From Unio delphinus (Eukaryota > Mollusca > Bivalvia > Unionida > Unionidae), in NCBI GenBank assembly GCA_029339505.1, contig JAQISU010000115.1:5918501-5982500 (forward strand): a DNA stretch of 64,000 nt. The letters are read 5' to 3'. Below are positions 33,851 to 46,169 of the stretch, piece by piece. Both the position numbers and the translations under genes were made by a program. Positions within the stretch are counted from its first letter, which is position 1, and the number at the start of each line of letters is the position of its first letter. A model generated the notes under the pieces. That model was not told the DNA's origin. It did no database searches and saw only the letters and a program-made list of their open reading frames with translations.

Positions 33851-35822
33851 ATTGATGATGTAAAGAATGATGGGAATTCCCCTGATGAGAGAGAAATATT
33901 AATGACATCAGTTAGTGAAGGTAATATTGGGTCTAAGCACTCAAGCAGCAGTGATGTCCGAATTTGATCAAGTTCACAAGACTTTGGTGCACTTTTCATC
34001 ACGATTGTCCATACTAAATCAATAGAAACAGGTTTAAATGCTCCTAACAATTATCGCTGAAATTCTGCATCATAACTGTATATTGACGAATCAGTTGAAA
34101 TTGTGCTGTCAAGCGAATCTCTAATGGTTTGTACTTTGTCACAAAATTTTTTTTGCAAATTGGTCTGTAGGTCTAGAGGAGAGAAGGTTGTTGGAAGTGG
34201 TGTACATTTCTTCCTTGACATTAGTTTGTTAGTTATCTCGAAGAGCTCTTTGCAGCTGGAACCCTCCGTGATCTTAGTACTGTAGTGGGATGATTTGGCT
34301 AAATGGACTATGTTTGTGACGTTCTTCTTAGCGGCTTCGTAGATTTGTTTATGAATAGTGAGTCTGGTGGAAAACCAAAGCCTCTCTGCTTTTCGGCGAT
34401 GTCTTTTAGCAGTGCGAAACTGGTCCCTAACACTGTTATACCATGGAGAACACTTTTTTTTTATTATTGATACTCCGCATTTGGTGGATGGGGCATGTTT
34501 TTGAAGCAATGAACGCAGGCAGTTATCAAGTTGTTCCGCTGTTGGATATAAGAAAGTTGTTAGGTTTTCTTGGATGTCATGCATGAATTTGGTTCTATTT
34601 ATCATAAGAAGGTTTTTCTTAGTAGCAAATAGAGGTGGAGGGTTAGGGACTGATACGTCGAGATGGCACACAATGCAGAGGTGATCCGATGCAAGTTCGT
34701 GGGATACAAGGGTGGATTGCAGAATATTATGATCAGGTCTATAAAGAAACCAGTCTAAAATGTGACCATGTTTATGGGTAGGTTGGTTAACTTACTGTTT
34801 AAGATTGAAAACATGAATGGAATCTAGGAGTTTTGACATGTATGGTTGACCAGGACAGTGAAAGTGAAACTTGAAATCTCCAAGAATAATTAGGTTGCCA
34901 CCTATCGAATTTCCATACTCTAGAAGATTTGGAAACTGCTCCAAAAAGAGAGATTCAGTCAGTTTGTTTTTTCTACTAGGAGGAGGACGTTAGAGACAGA
35001 AAAAATGGACTGATCTTTGTTCCAGTGTGAGCATTGTTTGAACTAGTTCAAACGATGTGTGGCAGAAATTGAAGGTTGTGTTGTACTTAAGGCATTTGAT
35101 CATGGAATTCCTTGCAATTACAACAATTCCACCTCCGCGAGAATTGCGGGGGAACCACTTGATGGAGTAATTGCTGGGTGTTAAATCCGCACACTTACAT
35201 TCATCACCTGCGGAATGTAACCAAGTTTCTGTCAGGAAGAAGACGTCAATATTCTGGTCGTTGATAAAATTAACGATTTCTGTGAGCTTTTCCGGTGATC
35301 CTACTGATTGAGCATTGAATAATGCAATACGTGGTGGTATCCCTGGGACAGTTGATACAATGGTTGACGATTTAAGAGAAATTTGAACAAGTTATTAAAA
35401 TTTACGGCAGAATTTTTAAGTTGTTTATCCGTTACAGGCGAAAGGGAGATAACTGGAATTCTTCTTCCTGTTCTACGCCGGCCAGCATTGAAAGAACGTT
35501 TCTTTTGTTTTCGCTTCCGTTTACATTTAAGAAATGATGAATGTATTCCCAATTCGTTTAATCTTGAGCACAATGTAGTATCCATAACCAAGGTGTTGTC
35601 ATTTAATCCAATTAATGAGAGTCCGTCATATTGTAAGCGGTCACGTGACGGCGGTTTATTCAAAAACAAATGACGTCTTAACATTGGGACAAAACAGCTG
35701 AGAAAAATTCTAACACAATAATGTAGACTATGAGAGAGAACAAGCACAAATATCATAAATATAGCACAAAATCGGAAGAGCCTATCTCGAGCAGTTAAGA
35801 GATGGCGGCCATCTTTCCGGAA
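33851..35822 (-). pseudogene. CR1/L2-like LINE, 5'-complete piece, copy D (5' UTR, endonuclease, start of RT)
   Basis: Read on the minus strand: a 5' end with AAGATGGCCGCCAT (a YY1-type site, complement of about 35805-35820); an N-terminal region (open 35756-35301); an APE-type endonuclease with IALFNAQSVGSPEKL, VFFLTETWLHSAGDE, SRGGGIVVIA, LGDFKFHFH and SDHLCI; a linker (open 34671-34051, including WYNSVRDQFRTAKRHRRKAE); then the RT start FKPVSIDLVWTIV...SCELDQI...INISLSSGEFPSFF. It has in-frame stops (for example TAA between EFQR and LLGAFK near 34048, and two in the endonuclease). It stops abruptly at 33851. Not functional. Confidence 0.9.
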
Positions 35823-35837
35823 GATATAGGATGTCTA

Positions 35838-36105
35838 GGGTTTGACCCCAAGCAGAGTCATACCAACATTTTTTTTTAAAAATGGTACTAACAGCTACCT
35901 CGCTAGGTGCTCACATTAAGAGGTTAGTGTTATGACTGGTTGGCAGGGTGTCAGGATAATGTGACTGGGTGGGACATCATTCTACATGTCTGTGGCATGA
36001 TATCCCAGTGCTAGACATCACTATAAACTGCCTCACTGCAGACATCGTAGCTATATGACTAAAAAATGTTGAAAGCTATGTTAAAAATCCTAATCAAACA
36101 CACAA
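35838..36105 (+). mobile_element. tRNA-derived SINE family A, copy directly left of the satellite
   Basis: Starts near the B box (GGGTTTGACCCC), then GCAGAGTCATACCAACA, GCTACCTCGCTAGGTGCTCA, GGTTAGTGTTATGACTGG, TGCTAGACATCACTATAA and the tail TTAAAAATCCTAATCAAACA. The A-box end is lost or replaced by the 5' end of LINE copy D. The A-rich tail is followed within about 10 bp by the first satellite monomer. Confidence 0.87.
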
Positions 36106-37639
36106 ACAAATCATTAATCCTGATGGGTCTATTCTCACGTTTCTTCATATTATTCTTGATTAGTCTATTATCACGTTTCTTTATATTATTCTTGATGGGA
36201 GTATTATCTCGTTTCTTTATATTATTCTTGATTAGTCTATAATCACGTTTCTTTATATTATTCTTGATAGGACTATTATCTCGTTTCTTTATATTATTTT
36301 TGATTAGTTTATTATCACGTTTCTTTATATTATTTTTGATGCGAGTATTATCTCGTTTCTTTATATTATTCTTCATTAGTCTATTATCACGTTTCATTAT
36401 ATTATTCTTGATTAGTCTATTATCACGTTTCTTTATATTATTTTTAATGCGAGTATTATCTCGTTTCTTTATATTATTCTTGATTAGGGTATTATCACGT
36501 TTCTTTATATTATTCTTGATTAGTCTATTATCACGTTTCTTTATATTATTTTTGATGCGAGTATTATCTCGTTTCTTTATATTATTCTTCATTAGTCTAT
36601 TATCACGTTTCATTATATTATTCTTGATTAGTCTATTATCACGTTTCTTTATATTATTCTTGATTAGTCTATTATCACGTTTCTTTATATTATTCTTGAT
36701 TAGTCTATTATCACGTTTCTTTATATTATTTTTGATTAGTGTATCATCACGTTTCTTTATAGTATTCTTGATTAGTCTATTATCACATTTCTTTATATTA
36801 TTCTTGAATAGTCTATTATCACGTTTCTTTATATTATTCTTGATTAGTCTATTATCACGTTTCTTCATATTATTCTTGATTAGTCTATTATCACATTTCT
36901 TTAAATTTTTCTTGAATAGTCTATTATCTCGTTTCTTTATATTATTCTTGATTAGTCTATTATCACGTTTCTTTATATTATTCTTGATTAGTCTATTATC
37001 ACGTTTCTTTAAATTATTCTTGATTAGTCTATTATCACGTTTCTTTAAATTATTCTTGATTAGTCTATTATCACGTTTCTTTATATTATTCTTGATTAGT
37101 CTATTATCACGTTTCTTTATATTATTCTTGATTAGTCTATTATCACGTTTCTTTATATTATTCTTGATTAGTCTATTATCACGTTTCTTTATATTATTCT
37201 TCATGGGACTATTATCACGTTTCTTTATATTATTTTTGATTAGGGTATTATCACGTTTCTTTATATTATTCTTGATTAGTGTATTATCACGTTTCTTTAT
37301 ATTATTCTTGATTAGTCTATTATCTCGTTTCTTTATATTATTTTTTATTAGTGTATTATCACGTTTCTTTATATTATTCTTGATTAGTGTATTATCAGGT
37401 TTCTTTATATTATTCTTGATTAGTCTATTATCTCGTTTCTTTATATTATTTTTGATTAGTGTATTATCACGTTTCTTTATATTATTCTTGATTAGTCTAT
37501 TATCACGTTTCTTTATATTATTCTTCATGGGACTATTATCACGTTTCTTTATATTATTTTTGATTAGGGTATTATCACGTTTCTTTATATTATTTTTTAT
37601 TAGTGTATTATCACGTTTCTTTATATTATTCTTGATTAG

Positions 37640-38400
37640 TGTATTATCAGGTTTCTTTATATTATTCTTGATTAGTCTATTATCTCGTTTCTTTATATTA
37701 TTTTTGATTAGTCTATTATCACGTTTCTTTATATTATTCTTGATGGGACTATTATCTCGTTTCTTTATATTATTCTTGATGGGACTATTATCTCGTTTCT
37801 TTATATTATTCTTCATGGGACTATTATCACGTTTCTTTATATTATTTTTGATTAGTCTATTATCACGTTTCTTTATATTATTCTTGATGGGACTATTATC
37901 ACGTTTCTTTATATTATTCTTGATTAGTCTATTATCTCGTTTCTTTATATTATTTTTTATTAGTGTATTATCACGTTTCTTTATATTATTCTTGATTAGT
38001 GTATTATCAGGTTTCTTTATATTATTCTTGATTAGTCTATTATCACGTTTCTTTATATTATTCTTGATTAGTCTATTATCACGTTTCTTTATATTATTCT
38101 TCATGGGACTATTATCACGTTTCTTTATATTATTTTTGATTAGTCTATTATCACGTTTCTTTATATTATTCTTGATTAGTCTATTATCACGTTTCTTTAT
38201 ATTGTTCTTCATGGGACTATTATCACGTTTCTTTATATTATTTTTGATTAGTGTATCATCACGTTTCTTTATATTATTCTTGATTAGTCTATTATCACGT
38301 TTCTTTATATTATTCTTGATTAGTGTATTATCACGTTTCTTTATATTATTCTTGATTAGTCTATTATCACGTTTCTTTATATTATTCTTGATGGGAGTAT
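37640..38400. repeat. Satellite higher-order block, left copy of a ~4.8-kb-offset duplication
   Basis: The order of monomer variants here (TATCAGG-bearing unit, two ordinary units, three GATGGG/CATGGGA units, then the TTTTTTATTAGTG and TATCAGG units again) is nearly the same as at about 42440-43190. The match shows block duplication or unequal exchange inside the array. Confidence 0.75.
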
Positions 38401-41400
38401 TATCTCGTTTCTTTATATTATTTTTGATTAGTCTATTATCTCGTTTCTTTATATTATTTTTGATTAGTCTATTATCATGTTTCTTTATATTATTCTTGAT
38501 TAGTCTATTATCACGTTTCTTTATATTATTTTTGATTAGTCTATTATCACGTTTCTTTATATTATTCTTGATTAGTCTATTATCACGTTTCTTTATATTA
38601 TTCTTGATTAGTCTATTATCACGTTTCTTTATATTATTCTTGATTAGTCTATTATCACGTTTCTTTATATTATTCTTGATTAGTCTATTATCACGTTTCT
38701 TTATATTATTTTTGATTAGTGTATTATCACGTTTCTTTATATTATTTTTGATTAGTCTATTATCACGTTTCTTTATATTATTCTTGATTAGTCTATTATC
38801 ACGTTTCTTTATATTATTCTTGATTAGTCTATTATCACGTTTCTTTATATTATTCTTGATTAGTCTATTATCACGTTTCTTTATATTATTCTTGATTAGT
38901 CTATTATCACGTTTCTTTATATTATTCTTGATTAGTCTATTATCACGTTTCTTTATATTATTCTTGATTAGTCTATTATCACGTTTCTTTATATTATTTT
39001 TGATTAGTCTATTATCACGTTTCTTCATATTATTCTTGATTAGTCTATTATCACGTTTCTTTATATTATTTTTGATTAGTCTATTATCACGTTTCTTTAT
39101 ATTATTTTTGATTAGTCTGTTATCACGTTTCTTTATATTATTCTTGATTAGTCTATTATCACGTTTCTTTATATTATTCTTGATTAGTCTATTATCACGT
39201 TTCTTTATATTATTTTTGATTAGTCTATTATCACGTTTCTTCATATTATTCTTGATTAGTCTATTATCACGTTTCTTTATATTATTTTTGATTAGTCTAT
39301 TATCACGTTTCTTTATATTATTCTTGATTAGTCTATTATCACGTTTCTTTATATTATTCTTGATTAGTCTATTATCACGTTTCTTTATATTATTCTTGAT
39401 TAGTCTATTATCACGTTTCTTTATATTATTCTTCATGGGACTATTATCACGTTTCTTTATATTATTTTTGATTAGGGTATTATCACGTTTCTTTATATTA
39501 TTCTTGATTAGTGTATTATCTCGTTTCTTTATATTATTTTTTATTAGTGTATTATCACGTTTCTTTATATTATTCTTGATTAGTGTATTATCACGTTTCT
39601 TTATATTATTCTTGATTAGTCTATTATCTCGTTTCTTTATATTATTCTTGATTAGTCTATTATCACGTTTCTTTATATTATTCTTGATTAGTCTATTATC
39701 ACGTTTCTTTATATTATTCTTGATTAGTCTATTATCTCGTTTCTTTATATTATTCTTGATTAGTCTATTATCACGTTTCTTTATATTATTCTTGATTAGT
39801 CTATTATCTCGTTTCTTTATATTATTCTTCATGGGACTATTATCACGTTTCTTTATATTATTCTTGATTAGTCTATTATCACGTTTCTTTATATTATTTT
39901 TGATTAGTCTATTATCACGTTTCTTTATATTATTCTTCATGGGACTATTATCACGTTTCTTTATATTATTTTTGATTAGTCTATTATCACATTTCTTTAT
40001 ATTATTTTTGATTAGTCTATTATCACGTTTCTTTATATTATTTTTGATTAGTCTATTATCACGTTTCTTTATATTATTTTTGATTAGTCTATTATCACGT
40101 TTCTTTATATTATTTTTGATTAGGGTATTATCACGTTTCTTTATATTATTTTTGATTAGGGTATTATCACGTTTCTTTATATTATTTTTGATTAGTCTAT
40201 TATCACGTTTCTTTATAATATTTTTGATTAGTCTATTATCACGTTTCTTTATATTATTTTTGATTAGTCTATTATCACGTTTCTTTATATTATTTTTGAT
40301 TAGGGTATTATCACGTTTCTTTATATTATTTTTGATTAGTCTATTATCACGTTTCTTTATATTATTTTTGATTAGTCTATTATCACGTTTCTTTATATTA
40401 TTTTTGATTAGTCTATTATCACGTTTCTTTATATTATTTTTGATTAGTCTATTATCACGTTTCTTTATATTATTTTTGATTAGGGTATTATCACGTTTCT
40501 TTATATTATTCTTGATTAGTGTATTATCTCGTTTCTTTATATTATTTTTTATTAGTGTATTATCACGTTTCTTTATATTATTCTTGATTAGTGTATTATC
40601 ACGTTTCTTTATATTATTCTTGATTAGTGTATTATCTCGTTTCTTTATATTATTTTTGATTAGGGTATTATCACGTTTCTTTATATTATTCTTGATTAGT
40701 GTATTATCACGTTTCTTTATATTATTCTTCATTAGTCTATTATCTCGTTTCTTTATATTATTCTTGATTAGTCTATTATCACCTTTCTTTATATTATTCT
40801 TGATTAGTCTATTATCACGTTTCTTTATATTATTCTTGATTAGTCTATTATCTCGTTTCTTTATATTATTCTTGATTAGTCTATTATCACGTTTCTTTAT
40901 ATTATTCTTGATTAGTCTATTATCTCGTTTCTTTATATTATTCTTCATGGGACTATTATCACGTTTCTTTATATTATTCTTGATTAGTCTATTATCACGT
41001 TTCTTTATATTATTTTTGATTAGTCTATTATCACGTTTCTTTATATTATTCTTCATGGGACTATTATCACGTTTCTTTATATTATTTTTGATTAGTCTAT
41101 TATCACGTTTCTTTATATTATTTTTGATTAGTCTATTATCACGTTTCTTTATATTATTTTTGATTAGTCTATTATCACGTTTCTTTATATTATTTTTGAT
41201 TAGTCTATTATCACGTTTCTTTATATTATTTTTGATTAGTCTATTATCACGTTTCTTTATATTATTTTTGATTAGGGTATTATCACGTTTCTTTATATTA
41301 TTCTTCATGGGACTATTATCACGTTTCTTTATATTATTTTTGATTAGTCTATTATCACGTTTCTTTATATTATTCTTGATGGGACTATTATCACGTTTCT

Positions 41401-42439
41401 TTATATTATTCTTCATGGGACTATTATCACGTTTCTTTATATTATTCTTCATGGGACTATTATCACGTTTCATTATATTATTTTTGATTAGTCTATTATC
41501 ACGTTTCTTTATATTATTCTTGATTAGTCTATTATCTCATTTCTTTATATTATTCTTCATGGGACTATTATCACGTTTCTTTATATTATTCTTGATTAGT
41601 CTATTATCACGTTTCTTTATATTATTCTTCATGGGACTATTATCACGTTTCTTTATATTATTCTTGATTAGTCTATTATCTCGTTTCTTTATATTATTCT
41701 TCATGGGACTATTATCACGTTTCTTTATATTATTCTTGATTAGTCTATTATCACGTTTCTTTATATTATTCTTGATTAGTCTATTATCTCGTTTCTTTAT
41801 ATTATTCTTCATGGGACTATTATCACGTTTCTTTATATTATTCTTGATTAGTCTATTATCACGTTTCTTTATATTATTCTTGATTAGTCTATTATCACGT
41901 TTCTTTATATTATTCTTCATGGGACTATTATCACGTTTCTTTATATTATTTTTGATTAGTCTATTATCACGTTTCTTTATATTATTTTTGATTAGTCTAT
42001 TATCACGTTTCTTTATATTATTTTTGATTAGTCTATTATCACGTTTCTTTATATTATTTTTGATTAGTCTATTATCACGTTTCTTTATATTATTTTTGAT
42101 TAGGGTATTATCACGTTTCTTTATATTATTTTTGATTAGGGTATTATCACGTTTCTTTATATTATTCTTGATTAGTGTATTATCTCGTTTCTTTATATTA
42201 TTTTTTATTAGTGTATTATCACGTTTCTTTATATTATTCTTGATTAGTGTATTATCACGTTTCTTTATATTATTCTTGATTAGTCTATTATCTCGTTTCT
42301 TTATATTATTTTTTATTAGTGTATTATCACGTTTCTTTATATTATTCTTGATTAGTGTATTATCACGTTTCTTTATATTATTCTTGATTAGTCTATTATC
42401 TCGTTTCTTTATATTATTTTTTATTAGTGTATTATCACG

Positions 42440-43190
42440 TTTCTTTATATTATTCTTGATTAGTGTATTATCAGGTTTCTTTATATTATTCTTGATTAGT
42501 CTATTATCTCGTTTCTTTATATTATTTTTGATTAGTCTATTATCACGTTTCTTTATATTATTCTTGATGGGACTATTATCTCGTTTCTTTATATTATTCT
42601 TGATGGGACTATTATCTCGTTTCTTTATATTATTCTTCATGGGACTATTATCACGTTTCTTTATATTATTTTTGATTAGTCTATTATCACGTTTCTTTAT
42701 ATTATTCTTGATTAGTGTATTATCACGTTTCTTTATATTATTCTTGATTAGTCTATTATCTCGTTTCTTTATATTATTTTTTATTAGTGTATTATCACGT
42801 TTCTTTATATTATTCTTGATTAGTGTATTATCAGGTTTCTTTATATTATTCTTGATTAGTCTATTATCACGTTTCTTTATATTATTCTTGATTAGTCTAT
42901 TATCACGTTTCTTTATATTATTCTTCATGGGACTATTATCACGTTTCTTTATATTATTTTTGATTAGTCTATTATCACGTTTCTTTATATTATTCTTGAT
43001 TAGTCTATTATCACGTTTCTTTATATTATTTTTGATTAGTGTATTATCACGTTTCTTTATATTATTCTTGATTAGTCTATTATCACGTTTCTTTATATTA
43101 TTCTTGATTAGTGTATTATCACGTTTCTTTATATTATTCTTGATTAGTCTATTATCACGTTTCTTTATATTATTCTTGATGGGAGTATTA
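42440..43190. repeat. Satellite higher-order block, right copy of the ~4.8-kb-offset duplication
   Basis: This is the partner of 37640-38400 by order of monomer variants; a few units differ (ISV in place of MGL in the encoded pattern), so the two blocks have diverged or been partly converted since duplication. Confidence 0.75.
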
Positions 43191-46169
43191 TCTCGTTTCT
43201 TTATATTATTCTTGATTAGTCTATTATCACGTTTCTTTATATTATTCTTGATTAGTCTATTTATCACGTTTCTTTATATTATTCTTGATGGGACTATTAT
43301 CTCGTTTCTTTATATTATTTTTGATTAGTCTATTATCACGTTTCTTTATATTATTCTTGATTAGTCTATTATCACGTTTCTTTATATTATTCTTGATTAG
43401 TTTATTATCACGTTTCTTTATATTATTTTTGATTAGTGTATTATCACGTTTCTTTATATTATTCTTGATTAGTCTATTATCACATTTCTTTATATTATTC
43501 TTGAATAGTCTATTATCTCGTTTCTTTATATTATTCTTCATTAGTCTATTATCACGTTTCTTTATATTATTCTTGATTAGTCTATTATCACGTTTCTTTA
43601 TATTATTCTTGATTAGTGTATTATCACGTTTCTTTATATTATTCTTCATTAGTCTATTATCACGTTTCTTTATATTATTCTTGATTAGTCTATTATCACG
43701 TTTCTTTATATTATTCTTGATTAGTGTATTATCACGTTTCTTTATATTATTCTTCATTAGTCTATTATCTCGTTTCTTTATATTATTTTTGATTAGTGTA
43801 TTATCACGTTTCTTTATATTATTCTTGATTAGTCTATTATCTCGTTTCTGTATATTATTTTTGATTAGTCTATTATCACGTTTCTTTATATTATTCTTGA
43901 TTAGTCTATTATCACGTTTCTTTATATTATTCTTCATGGGAGTATTATCTCGTTTCTTTATATTATTTTTGATTAGTTTATTATCACATTTCTTTATATT
44001 ATTCTTGATGGGACTATTATCTCGTTTCTTCATATTATTCTTGATTAGTCTATTATCACGTTTCTTAATATTATTCTTGATTAGTTTATTATCATGTTTC
44101 TTTATATTATTCTTGATTAGTCTATTATCACGTTTCTTCATATTATTCTTGATTAGTCTATTATCACGTTTCTTCATATTATTCTTGATTAGTTTATTAT
44201 CATGTTTCTTTATATTATTCTTGATTAGTCTATTATCACGTTTCTTTATATTATTCTTGATTAGTCTATTATCACATTTCTTTATATTATTCTTGATTAG
44301 TCTATTATCTCGTTTCTTTATATTATTCTTTATGGGACTATTATCTCGTTTCTTCATATTATTCTTGATTAGTCTATTATCACGTTTCTTTATATTATTT
44401 TTGATTAGTCTATTATCTCGTTTCTTTATATTATTCTTTATGGGACTATTATCTCGTTTCTTCATATTATTCTTGATTAGTCTATTATCATGTTTCTTTA
44501 TATTATTCTTGATTAGTCTATTATCACGTTTCTTTATATTATTCTTGATTAGTCTATTATCACATTTCTTTATATTATTCTTGATTATTCTATTATCACG
44601 TTTCTTTATATTATTCTTGATTAGTCTATTATCACGTTTCTTTATATTATTCTTGATTAGTGTATTATCACGTTTCTTTATATTATTCTTGATTAGTCTA
44701 TTATCACGTTTCTTTATATTATTCTTGATGGGAGTATTATCTCGTTTCTTTATATTATTCTTGATTAGTCTATTATCACGTTTCTTTATATTATTCTTGA
44801 TTAGTCTATTTATCACGTTTCTTTATATTATTCTTGATGGGACTATTATCTCGTTTCTTTATATTATTTTTGATTAGTCTATTATCACGTTTCTTTATAT
44901 TATTCTTGATTAGTCTATTATCACGTTTCTTTATATTATTCTTGATTAGTTTATTATCACGTTTCTTTATATTATTTTTGATTAGTGTATTATCACGTTT
45001 CTTTATATTATTCTTGATTAGTCTATTATCACATTTCTTTATATTATTCTTGAATAGTCTATTATCTCGTTTCTTTATATTATTCTTCATTAGTCTATTA
45101 TCACGTTTCTTTATATTATTCTTGATTAGTCTATTATCACGTTTCTTTATATTATTCTTGATTAGTGTATTATCACGTTTCTTTATATTATTCTTCATTA
45201 GTCTATTATCACGTTTCTTTATATTATTCTTGATTAGTCTATTATCACGTTTCTTTATATTATTCTTGATTAGTGTATTATCACGTTTCTTTATATTATT
45301 CTTCATTAGTCTATAATCTCGTTTCTTTATATTATTTTTGATTAGTGTATTATCACGTTTCTTTATATTATTCTTGATTAGTCTATTATCTCGTTTCTGT
45401 ATATTATTTTTGATTAGTCTATTATCACGTTTCTTTATATTATTCTTGATTAGTCTATTATCACGTTTCTTTATATTATTCTTCATGGGAGTATTATCTC
45501 GTTTCTTTATATTATTTTTGATTAGTTTATTATCACATTTCTTTATATTATTCTTGATGGGACTATTATCTCGTTTCTTCATATTATTCTTGATTAGTCT
45601 ATTATCACGTTTCTTAATATTATTCTTGATTAGTTTATTATCATGTTTCTTTATATTATTCTTGATTAGTCTATTATCACGTTTCTTCATATTATTCTTG
45701 ATTAGTCTATTATCACGTTTCTTCATATTATTCTTGATTAGTTTATTATCATGTTTCTTTATATTATTCTTGATTAGTCTATTATCACGTTTCTTTATAT
45801 TATTCTTGATTAGTCTATTATCACATTTCTTTATATTATTCTTGATTAGTCTATTATCTCGTTTCTTTATATTATTCTTTATGGGACTATTATCTCGTTT
45901 CTTCATATTATTCTTGATTAGTCTATTATCACGTTTCTTTATATTATTTTTGATTAGTCTATTATCTCGTTTCTTTATATTATTCTTTATGGGACTATTA
46001 TCTCGTTTCTTCATATTATTCTTGATTAGTCTATTATCATGTTTCTTTATATTATTCTTGATTAGTCTATTATCACGTTTCTTTATATTATTCTTGATTA
46101 GTCTATTATCACATTTCTTTATATTATTCTTGATTATTCTATTATCACGTTTCTTTATATTATTCTTGA
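43040..46169. repeat. Two tandem copies of a 1549-bp satellite block
   Basis: A unique one-base insertion (CTATTTATCACG instead of CTATTATCACG) occurs at 43261 and again at 44810, exactly 1549 bp apart (43 monomers plus the extra base). Rare variants follow in identical order in both copies: GTTTCTGTATATT, TTCTTAATATT, TCATGTTTC, GATTATTCTATT. Only a few differences were seen (for example TATAATCTCG at 45314), so the duplication is recent. Confidence 0.9.

Noticed and set aside
36059..41473. 1804-codon minus-strand open frame of 12-residue repeats
   Set aside because: It consists only of satellite monomers, has no unique domain apart from a short tail into the SINE, and an even longer frame exists on the opposite strand. 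Period divisible by 3 explains it.
36264..43328. 2354-codon plus-strand hydrophobic repeat frame that looks like a membrane protein
   Set aside because: Same satellite artefact; no signal, promoter or flanking coding sequence, and the frame simply starts and stops with indels or stop variants of the monomer.
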